Assembly (NCBI GenBank): GCA_023400335.1
Contig: JAEXFF010000212.1
Coordinates: 1-12,440, forward strand
Direction: 5' to 3'
Length of the DNA: 12,440 nt
DNA from: Bacteroidota bacterium
Lineage (GTDB): Bacteria > Bacteroidota > Bacteroidia > Bacteroidales > Marinifilaceae
In this document: one piece after another, positions 7,601 through 12,440 of the stretch
Numbering within the stretch: the stretch's first letter is position 1
Layout: every line of letters starts with the position of its first letter
Notes under the pieces: generated by a model
The model's database searches: none
The model's input: the letters and a program-made list of their open reading frames with translations, nothing else
What the model was told of the DNA's origin: nothing
Translations under genes and position numbers: made by a program

Positions 7601-8062
7601 ATTTCGGCTGCTATTGCAGGGATGAACCAAAATGATATTTTCCAGTTTGAGAAAAAAGGGGAATTTCAATTGCAATTCGGGAACGAAACATTAACTTTGG
7701 GATTGGAAGATGTTGAAATTCTCTCGGAAGATATCCCGGGCTGGCTTGTTGCCAATGAAGGAAAAGTGACAGTAGCCCTAGATATTAATATCACAAAAGA
7801 ATTAAAAGAAGAAGGTATCGCGCGGGAATTTATTAATAGAATTCAAAATTTGAGGAAAGAAAGTAATTTCGATGTTACGGACAAAATCCGTTTACATATC
7901 GGAAAACAGGTTCAAATTAATGAAGCGGTAGAAAATTTTTCAACATACATTGCCAGTCAGGTACTGGCTGAAAGCATAAATTTGACAGACACCATAGAAG
8001 CTGAGGCTAAGGAAGTCGAAATTGACGATATTACGACTTATATTAAAATTGAAAAAGTGTAA
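4634..8062 (+). CDS. ileS: Isoleucyl-tRNA synthetase, eukaryote-like type (IleRS2), GxHH signature
   Basis: A 1142-residue class I synthetase that charges tRNA-Ile with isoleucine in the cytoplasm. The N-terminal catalytic half has FYEGPPSANGMPGIHH (45-60), where the HIGH signature reads G57-I58-H59-H60. The CP1 editing domain (about 190-420) has TTTPWTLPSNTAL (238-250) and GTGIVHIAPTFGADD (349-363). The second catalytic half has LSRSRYWGTPLP (521-532), DVWFDSGA (613-620) and KMSKR (690-694). The anticodon-binding helices cover about 745-900, and the C-terminal extension contains IAREFINRIQNLRKES. There is no cysteine in the last 230 residues or so, so the C-terminal zinc finger of classical bacterial IleRS1 is absent. 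Length, KMSKR and tail indicate type 2, which resists mupirocin. The GxHH form has been described for a subset of IleRS2. First gene of a likely unit with the dksA-like gene and lspA. Confidence 0.97.
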   Translation: MEKKFPEYKSLDLSQVNKDILKTWEENKTFEMSLKTREGHPSFVFYEGPPSANGMPGIHHVMARTIKDVICRYKTLQGFYVERKAGWDTHGLPVELGVEKKLGITKEAIGKSISVEEYNRECREEVMKYTREWEELTQKMGYWVDMHHPYITYDNRYIETLWFLLQKLYQKGFLYKGYTIQPYSPAAGTGLSTHELNQPGCYRDVKDTTCVAQFKIVRDELSEKLFKDSDTVYFTAWTTTPWTLPSNTALAVGSDITYLVVKTYNPYTYNPVTVVLAKDRFNAFFNPKAAEIPLEEYQPGEKLIPYKVTGEFNGSELEGIRYEQLLPWMRPEGDAFRVITGDYVSTEDGTGIVHIAPTFGADDDRVAKIAGIAPMLLTDKEGNKQPMVDKQGRFFTLEDIDPGFLKTNVNLALYSEYAGRFVKNAYDPNLTEEDSTLDVDIAVMLKKEDKAFKVEKHIHSYPHCWRTDKPVLYYPLDSWFIRTTAVKDRMQELNRTINWKPASTGEGRFGKWLENLVDWNLSRSRYWGTPLPIWISEDGSEQKCIGSVKELKEEIDKSVKAGFMQENPYQDFTIGDHSKENYDKIDLHRPYVDNIILVSSKGEKMVREKDLIDVWFDSGAMPYAQLHYPFEHQADIDERRRFPADFIAEGVDQTRGWFFTLHAIATMAFDSVAFKNIISNGLVLDAKGNKMSKRLGNAVDPFTIIEQFGSDPLRWYMITNSQPWDNLKFDIAGIDEVKRKFFGTLYNTYGFFALYANVDRFHYTENEVAISERPEIDRWILSLLNSLIKEVTEAYEKYEPTRAGRAIQDFVIENLSNWYVRLSRKRYWGGEYSTDKISAYQTLYTCLETVAILAAPIAPFYMEQLFTDLNKVSEHFKESVHLTQFPKANESLINTQLEERMQLAQQISSMVLSLRRKVQIRVRQPLSKLMIPILNEEMQQQLDAVKHIILSEVNVKTIEYITDTTGVLIKKIKPNFKTLGPKYGKYMKQISAAIAGMNQNDIFQFEKKGEFQLQFGNETLTLGLEDVEILSEDIPGWLVANEGKVTVALDINITKELKEEGIAREFINRIQNLRKESNFDVTDKIRLHIGKQVQINEAVENFSTYIASQVLAESINLTDTIEAEAKEVEIDDITTYIKIEKV

Positions 8063-8142
8063 CCTCCGGATAAGAAGAAAAGTATAAGAATGACATTTTA
8101 GTAATTCATTTACTTCTTATTTTGGATAAAAATTCAAAAGCT

Positions 8143-8523
8143 ATGGCAGAGAAAACCAGATATTCAGATGAGGAGTTGCAGGAATTTAAAGAGATAATTC
8201 TTGAAAAACTCAGTAAGGCCAAAAAAGATTATGAAATATTGAAGGCTGTTATTTCAGGCAGTGATGGAAATGACATCGCGGATACCTCTCCTACATTTAA
8301 AGTCCTGGAAGAAGGAGCGTCCGTTTTGTCGAAGGAAGAAGCAGGCCGCTTAGCCCAGAGACAAGCAAAATTCATTTCCCATCTGGAAGCTGCGCTGGTA
8401 AGAATTGAAAACAAAACTTACGGCATTTGCCGGGTCACCGGAAAGCTGATTTCCAAAGAAAGATTGCGTGCGGTACCGCATGCCACTTTGAGCATGGAAG
8501 CCAAAGAAGGACAGGAATCTTAA
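8143..8523 (+). CDS. dksA: DksA/TraR-family RNA polymerase modulator with degenerate zinc finger
   Basis: A 126-residue protein when started at ATG 8143; an in-frame TTG at 8122 would add seven residues but is less likely. Two helices (about 9-38 and 54-90) form the coiled coil, with GNDIADTS (42-49) at the tip. This keeps the DxxD of DksA (Asp44, Asp47), with Ser49 where DksA has Ala. The C-terminal globular part, YGICRVTGKLISKERLRAVPHATLSMEA, follows the DksA finger pattern, but only Cys96 of the four cysteines remains; the others are Thr99, Ser117 and Ala120. Family knowledge: such proteins enter the RNA polymerase secondary channel and alter promoter response, often with ppGpp. Zinc binding is not expected here. 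It sits 80 bp after ileS and 40 bp before lspA. The family call is firm; the regulatory target set is unknown. Confidence 0.9.
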   Translation: MAEKTRYSDEELQEFKEIILEKLSKAKKDYEILKAVISGSDGNDIADTSPTFKVLEEGASVLSKEEAGRLAQRQAKFISHLEAALVRIENKTYGICRVTGKLISKERLRAVPHATLSMEAKEGQES

Positions 8524-8543
8524 TCGTTAAACGATTAAGATTC
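8515..8543. repeat. Perfect palindrome with 14-bp arms over the dksA-like stop codon
   Basis: GAATCTTAATCGTT (8515-8528) and AACGATTAAGATTC (8530-8543) are exact inverse complements around a single A at 8529. The left arm includes the last two sense codons and the TAA stop (8521-8523). As RNA it would form a 13-bp stem with a 3-nt UAA loop. It is followed by TAAATTTTC rather than a clean T run, so it may be a weak terminator, an mRNA 3'-end stabiliser or processing site between the dksA-like gene and lspA, or a DNA operator. Confidence 0.8.
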
Positions 8544-8563
8544 TAAATTTTCAATCGTCAGGA

Positions 8564-9175
8564 ATGAGTGTGCAAAAAAAACTGATTATTTTTATCATTG
8601 CTTTATTAGCAATTGACCAGGTCGTGAAAATCTGGATTAAAACTCACATGATGATCGGAGACGAATACAATGTCTTCGGCGAGTGGTTTAAAATTCATTT
8701 TATCGAAAATAACGGAATGGCTTTCGGGATGGCATCGGAAAGCGGAAAAACGGGAAAAATGCTTTTAAGTATATTCCGTATTTTTGCCGTTGCAGGGATA
8801 GGCTGGTACATTGTGAAATTGTTAAAAGAAAAAGCTCCTGTAGGTGTAATTTTTTCTTTTGCCCTTATTTTTTGCGGAGCTATCGGTAACATCATCGATA
8901 GTATGTTCTACGGTCTTTTATTCAACGACAGCAACGGCCAGGTTGCGACTTTTTTACCTGCGGGAGGAGGATACGCATCTTTCCTGCACGGAAGAGTTGT
9001 AGATATGCTCTATTTTCCATTATACGAGGGTTATTTACCCGACTGGGTTCCTGTATGGGGAGGAGATTACATTGTATTTTTCCGGCCGATTTTCAACATT
9101 GCCGATTCTTATATTACCATAGGCGTTCTCCTTTTAATCCTTTTTTACCGTAAATTTTTTTCCAGTAAAAAATAA
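8564..9175 (+). CDS. lspA: Lipoprotein signal peptidase (signal peptidase II)
   Basis: An inner-membrane aspartyl protease that removes the signal peptide of prolipoproteins after diacylglyceryl modification of the lipobox cysteine. It is 203 residues, longer than the roughly 165 of E. coli. Hydrophobic helices lie at about 5-24, 66-86, 93-111 and 176-196. Conserved blocks are IDQVVK (17-22), ENNGMAFGM (48-56), GAIGNIIDSMFYG (105-117), GRVVDMLYFP (143-152) and FNIADSYITIG (177-187). Catalytic aspartates should be Asp147 and Asp181. The extra length is two insertions, about 118-140 (NDSNGQVATFLPAGGGYAS) and about 153-172, in the periplasmic part near the active site; such longer forms are usual in Bacteroidota. 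An AGGA directly abuts ATG 8564, and an in-frame GTG at 8570 is a less likely start. Probably last gene of the ileS unit. Confidence 0.96.
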   Translation: MSVQKKLIIFIIALLAIDQVVKIWIKTHMMIGDEYNVFGEWFKIHFIENNGMAFGMASESGKTGKMLLSIFRIFAVAGIGWYIVKLLKEKAPVGVIFSFALIFCGAIGNIIDSMFYGLLFNDSNGQVATFLPAGGGYASFLHGRVVDMLYFPLYEGYLPDWVPVWGGDYIVFFRPIFNIADSYITIGVLLLILFYRKFFSSKK

Positions 9176-9339
9176 TCGCCATTCTTTTATTGTACTAAGA
9201 TTTGTGCATTACAGCAGCTTATCCGAAATCATGGATTTTTATATAATAATCGTTTCGTATAATTCAGATCGTTTTTCTATTGTTAAAAGACCGTGAAAAT
9301 GATCCTCTTTATATAGGTTAGCGAATCTTTCTTTCTTCA

Positions 9340-9386
9340 CCGGATTGGCATAAAAAACAATCCGGCATGACTATTCCGGATTTTTT
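9340..9386 (+). terminator. Intrinsic terminator with a competing upstream hairpin
   Basis: Three alternating arms are present: CCGGATT (9340-9346), AATCCGG (9359-9365) and CCGGATT (9376-9382). The second and third form a 7-bp stem with a 10-nt loop followed by a T run ending at 9386, an intrinsic terminator for the plus strand. The first and second form an 8-bp stem (9340-9347 with 9358-9365) that excludes it. On the minus strand the second/third-arm hairpin is also followed by a G then six T, so it could stop transcription in both directions. It lies about 165 bp past lspA. Confidence 0.7.
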
Positions 9387-9508
9387 CCCGTTTTTATTCC
9401 CCTGATTATCCCCTGATCCAGTACAGAAAAAATAAAAAAATAGTTGTACAGATAAAAGAGGTTTCATTTTTCAGTTAATTCGCTTGCATTCAAGTTTTAG
9501 CTTATTGT

Positions 9509-9566
9509 TTTTAGTTTTTAGTTTTTTTTCCGTAGGTTTGCAGCCGAAAATTTAATTATAAATTTG
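9509..9566 (+). promoter_or_regulatory. Two overlapping promoter candidates for topA
   Basis: TAGGTTTG (9533-9540) and TAAATTTG (9559-9566) both fit TAnnTTTG. The first has a weak -33 (TTTA, 9509-9512) 20 bp upstream. The second could use the TTTG at 9537-9540, inside the first -7 box, as its -33 with an 18-bp spacer, so the two would compete. T-rich DNA lies just upstream. Leaders would be about 65 or 40 nt. Confidence 0.5.
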
Positions 9567-9611
9567 GCGTCGATAAAGCGCTGAACAATAAAGCTGATTT
9601 AATACACAGGC

Positions 9612-12011
9612 ATGATTGAGAATCTGGTAATAGTGGAGTCCCCGGCAAAAGCCAAAACAATTGAACGCTTTCTAGGCAATAATTATACCGTCAAATCCAG
9701 TTTTGGACATATCCGGGACCTGGAAAAAAAAGATCTCGGCATTGATATCGAAAATAATTTTCAACCCAAATACGAAATATCTGCCGATAAAAAAGCGATC
9801 GTAAAAGAATTGAAAGCTTTAGCAAAAGAGGCAAAAACAGTATGGCTGGCGTCCGATGAGGACCGCGAAGGAGAGGCTATTGCCTGGCATCTTTTCGAAG
9901 CCCTGAATTTAAAACCGGAAAATACAAAGCGGATTGTGTTTCATGAAATTACAAAAGACGCCATTTTACACGCCATTCAAAATCCCCGTAATATCGACCA
10001 GAATTTGGTAAATGCTCAGCAAGCCAGAAGGGTATTGGATCGTTTAGTGGGATTTGAAGTATCTCCGGTACTCTGGAAAAAAGTAAAACCTTCTCTTTCG
10101 GCTGGCCGGGTACAATCTGTTGCTGTAAAATTAATTGTAGAACGGGAAAGAGAAATCAATGCATTTCAGGAACAGCAATACTATAGGGCAAACGGAATTT
10201 TTGAAACAAACAGAGAACGGGCAGAGGTAAAAGCAGAGGTAGATGAACGTTTTGTTGATCAAGAAGATACCTTGAAATTTCTGCAAGTATGTAAAAAAGC
10301 TCAATTTACAGTGAGTCAGGTTGAGACGAAACCTTCTATCCGGAAACCGTCCCCTCCTTTTACAACATCTACCTTGCAACAGGAAGCCTCCCGCAAGCTG
10401 GGATTTTCTGTCTCCCAAACAATGGCTGTGGCCCAGAAATTATATGAGAGGGGATATATCACTTATATGAGGACAGACTCTGTAAACCTATCCGCTTTGG
10501 CGATAAAAAGTGCAAAAGCCGTTATATGCCAGACATTAGGTGAAAAGTATTCTAAATCACGTCAGTTTACGACGCAGAGCAAAGGGGCACAGGAAGCACA
10601 CGAGGCCATTCGTCCTACTTATATGGATAAAACCACCATTGAAGGAGACAAAAACGAACAGGTCCTCTATGAATTAATCTATAAACGGATGCTTGCGTCT
10701 CAAATGGCGGATGCCGAATTGGAGAAGACCAGTATTACAATTGGTGTTTCCGGAAGTGAAATTCCTTTTATTGCCAGTGGAGAAGTTGTCATTTTTGACG
10801 GATTTCTCCGGATGTACAGAGAATCTCATGACGACGAACACGATGATGAGAAAAGTACATTGCTTCCACCCATTAACAAAGGGGACTTACTGAACCGTAA
10901 ACTGATCATCGCAACAGAACAATACACCCAACACCCTCCCCGCTACACGGAAGCCAGTCTGGTAAAGAAAATGGAGACTCTGGGTATCGGACGTCCTTCT
11001 ACTTATGCTCCGACCATTACCACCATTCAAAACAGGGGTTATATCACGAAGGAATCGAGAGAAGGGACAGAGAGGACAATCCGGCAAATGGAGCTGAAAG
11101 AAGATGACATTCAAGTGTCCGCACTGAAAAAAACATTCGGGGCAGAAAAGAAGAAACTTTTCCCTTCAGATATGGGTATGGTAGTAACCGATTTTCTGGA
11201 CAGCCATTTTCCCAATATTATGAACTACAACTTTACGGCACAGGCAGAAGAAGCGCTGGATGACATTGCAGAAGGAGACATCAAATGGCAGAATATGATC
11301 GGACAGTTTTACAGTCCCTTTCACGACAATGTAGAAAAAACACTTAAAAATTCAGAACGCAATACAGGGGCAAGAATATTGGGCACAGACCCTGGGAGCG
11401 GGGAAACGGTATCCGTCCGGATCGGCCGGTTCGGTCCCATGGCCCAGATAGGAGAAGGAGAAAACGTACGGTATGCCGGCTTACGTAAAGGTCAACTCAT
11501 GGAGACTATCAGCCTGGAAGAAGCCCTGGAATTGTTCAAATTTCCCAGAAAACTAGGTATGTTTGAAAACAAAGAAATCAGTGTGGGTATCGGTCGGTTC
11601 GGACCCTATATCAAACACAACAATTCCTTTGTTTCTCTAAAAAAGGGAGAAGACAATCCATCAACCATTACACTGGAAACGGCTATTCAACGAATCGAAG
11701 AAAAACGGGAAAGCGATAAAAACAAACAAATAAAAGTATTCGATAACGGAATCACTGTCCTGAACGGCAGATTCGGACCTTATATCAAATACGACAAAAA
11801 AAACTTTAAAATACCCAAGACCCTGAAAGCAGAAGAACTGACACAGGAAGAATGTCTGGCCATTATTGAAAAAGAAAATTCCAAGAAAACCACTTCTTCC
11901 AAAACATCAGCCCGAACGGCTAAAGCGTCCCCGAAAAGCAAAAAAACAAATACGAAAACAACAGTTGCTAAAGCAACAAAAAAGAAAAAAGAAGATACTG
12001 CTGAACGTTGA
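9612..12011 (+). CDS. topA: DNA topoisomerase I (type IA)
   Basis: A 799-residue enzyme that relaxes negatively supercoiled DNA by cutting one strand through a 5'-phosphotyrosine. The Toprim domain (about 1-115) starts ENLVIVESPAKAKTIERFLG with Glu9 and has SDEDREGEAIAWHL (81-94), giving the metal-binding Asp82, Asp84 and Glu86. The cleavage/strand-passage core carries GRVQSVAVKLIVERERE (165-181), GYITYMRTDSVN (281-292) with catalytic Tyr285, and LGIGRPSTYAPTI (457-469). The C-terminal part has no Cys4 zinc fingers. Instead three Toprim-associated repeats show GRFGPM (605-610), GRFGPY (661-666) and GRFGPY (719-724), then a Lys/Thr/Ser-rich tail from about 757, probably a non-specific DNA- or polymerase-binding tail. 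It appears to have its own promoter and is followed by a gene with another promoter. Confidence 0.97.
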   Translation: MIENLVIVESPAKAKTIERFLGNNYTVKSSFGHIRDLEKKDLGIDIENNFQPKYEISADKKAIVKELKALAKEAKTVWLASDEDREGEAIAWHLFEALNLKPENTKRIVFHEITKDAILHAIQNPRNIDQNLVNAQQARRVLDRLVGFEVSPVLWKKVKPSLSAGRVQSVAVKLIVEREREINAFQEQQYYRANGIFETNRERAEVKAEVDERFVDQEDTLKFLQVCKKAQFTVSQVETKPSIRKPSPPFTTSTLQQEASRKLGFSVSQTMAVAQKLYERGYITYMRTDSVNLSALAIKSAKAVICQTLGEKYSKSRQFTTQSKGAQEAHEAIRPTYMDKTTIEGDKNEQVLYELIYKRMLASQMADAELEKTSITIGVSGSEIPFIASGEVVIFDGFLRMYRESHDDEHDDEKSTLLPPINKGDLLNRKLIIATEQYTQHPPRYTEASLVKKMETLGIGRPSTYAPTITTIQNRGYITKESREGTERTIRQMELKEDDIQVSALKKTFGAEKKKLFPSDMGMVVTDFLDSHFPNIMNYNFTAQAEEALDDIAEGDIKWQNMIGQFYSPFHDNVEKTLKNSERNTGARILGTDPGSGETVSVRIGRFGPMAQIGEGENVRYAGLRKGQLMETISLEEALELFKFPRKLGMFENKEISVGIGRFGPYIKHNNSFVSLKKGEDNPSTITLETAIQRIEEKRESDKNKQIKVFDNGITVLNGRFGPYIKYDKKNFKIPKTLKAEELTQEECLAIIEKENSKKTTSSKTSARTAKASPKSKKTNTKTTVAKATKKKKEDTAER

Positions 12012-12106
12012 TTTTTTATTTTTTCATAAAAAAGACAACACAGCAATTCAACCCATTCGGAGAAGAGGACAATTTAAAAGTTCATTCCGAGAATTTAAGG
12101 TAAATA

Positions 12107-12138
12107 TTTGCACAACATAAGGGTTTTGCCTATATTCG
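12107..12138 (+). promoter_or_regulatory. Candidate promoter of the ppiD-like gene
   Basis: TTTG (12107-12110), a 20-bp spacer and TATATTCG (12131-12138) match the Bacteroides -33/-7 pattern in all but one conserved base (C for T in the -7 box). The leader would be about 35 nt. No convincing terminator separates it from topA (12012-12106 holds only an AT-only inverted repeat), so read-through from topA is possible. Confidence 0.5.
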
Positions 12139-12179
12139 TACCCTCAAAAAATAGCGTAAAAATTAAAAAATCCAAATAA

Positions 12180-12440
12180 ATGGCAACATTACAAAACATC
12201 AGAAACCGTGGTGGATTACTTGTAAGTATTGTAATCGGTTTGGCACTAGTAGCTTTTATTGTCGGCGATGCATTGAGCTCAGGTGCAAGTATTTTTAACC
12301 GTTCCCGGAATCAAGTCGGAGAAATTGCAGGTGAAGCCATATCAATCACTGATTTCCAGAACAAAGTAGACAAAAACGAAGAAATCGTCAAAATGATGAA
12401 TGGGGTTTCAGCCCTGAACGATGAGCAACAATCCATGCTG
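12180..12440 (+). CDS. ppiD: PpiD/SurA-like peptidyl-prolyl isomerase, 5' part (cut by window edge)
   Basis: The first 87 codons of a gene that continues past the right edge, starting at ATG 12180. The protein begins MATLQNIRNRGGLLVSIVIGLALVAFIVGDALSSG, a short basic N-terminus followed by one membrane anchor (about 12-31), and then FNRSRNQVGEIAGEAISITDFQNKVDKNEEIVKMMNG. This is the start seen in Bacteroidota PpiD-type proteins: anchor, then a SurA-N-like chaperone region (GEIAGEAISITDFQNKV is the usual G..I....F...V strand-turn-helix). The catalytic parvulin domain would lie outside the window. Role by family: an inner-membrane-anchored periplasmic folding factor for exported and outer-membrane proteins. 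The absence of a cleavage site supports anchoring rather than secretion. The call rests on the N-terminus only. Confidence 0.82.
   Translation, partial: MATLQNIRNRGGLLVSIVIGLALVAFIVGDALSSGASIFNRSRNQVGEIAGEAISITDFQNKVDKNEEIVKMMNGVSALNDEQQSML

Larger units (their letters stand above)
9176..9611. other. Long intergenic region between lspA and topA
   Basis: This is a gene-free stretch of 436 bp. The first 160 bp (9176-9339) are AT-rich and show no supported gene or clear hairpin. A terminator structure with three alternating arms lies at 9340-9386. Between 9399 and 9417 the octamer CCCCTGAT occurs twice, 11 bp apart. T-rich DNA (about 9490-9530) and the topA promoter candidates follow. A small RNA is possible, but I found no matching -7 box between 9176 and 9339. 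Confidence 0.6.

Noticed and set aside
8071-8119. Possible hairpin TAAGAAG / CTTCTTA between ileS and the dksA-like gene
   Set aside because: Only 7 AT-rich base pairs with a 35-nt loop and no T run; not distinguishable from chance.
8122-8142. TTG start seven codons upstream for the dksA-like gene
   Set aside because: ATG 8143 gives the typical N-terminus (MAEKTRYSDEEL) and normal length; the extra residues add no conserved sequence.
12012-12040. Possible terminator after topA
   Set aside because: Only an A/T-only inverted repeat (T runs followed by ATAAAAAA) with no GC stem.
11866-12120. 84-codon plus-strand frame at the topA end
   Set aside because: Its lysine-rich start is the topA tail read in another frame; the remainder crosses the intergenic region without motifs.
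1-12440. Mobile element, CRISPR array, tRNA/rRNA genes or a defence island
   Set aside because: No transposase or integrase frame, no regular spaced repeats, no tRNA cloverleaf ending or rRNA core sequence was seen, and all large genes are housekeeping families.

Overview
The window reads as ordinary chromosomal DNA of a member of the Bacteroidales (Bacteroidota). Four things point there. The gene string ileS - dksA/traR-like - lspA is a typical Bacteroidota arrangement. The protein types fit the phylum: a long IleRS without zinc finger, a DksA-like protein with a degenerate finger, and an extended LspA. Shine-Dalgarno sequences are nearly absent. Several genes are preceded by -7 boxes of the Bacteroides TAnnTTTG type, some with a TTTG-like -33 box about 20 bp upstream. 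A family-level assignment (for example Odoribacteraceae) would be a guess.

Layout. On the minus strand, positions 1-369 hold the start of a flavodoxin-like gene that runs off the left edge. Next comes an intergenic stretch with a degenerate 32-bp-period repeat and a strong minus-strand terminator. Then follows a two-gene minus-strand unit: an ADP-forming acyl-CoA synthetase (803-2866) and, 1 bp after it, a 54-residue single-pass membrane protein (637-801). A 200-bp divergent promoter region separates this from plus-strand aspartate kinase (3067-4329). After a 304-bp gap lie ileS (4634-8062), a DksA/TraR-like regulator (8143-8523) and lspA (8564-9175), probably cotranscribed. A 436-bp gap with a striking alternating-arm terminator leads to topA (9612-12011). 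The window ends inside the start of a PpiD/SurA-like membrane-anchored peptidyl-prolyl isomerase gene (12180-12440).

The genes do housekeeping work: acyl-CoA energy conservation, entry into aspartate-family amino acid synthesis, isoleucyl-tRNA charging, RNA polymerase modulation, lipoprotein maturation, relaxation of negative supercoils, and envelope protein folding. I see no mobile element, CRISPR array, tRNA, rRNA or defence island, and no convincing undescribed multi-gene system. The points most worth a second look are the GIHH (GxHH) version of the HIGH signature in IleRS, which is linked to mupirocin hyper-resistance; a perfect 14-bp-arm palindrome across the dksA-like stop codon; the three-arm hairpin after lspA; and the small membrane protein tied to the acyl-CoA synthetase.
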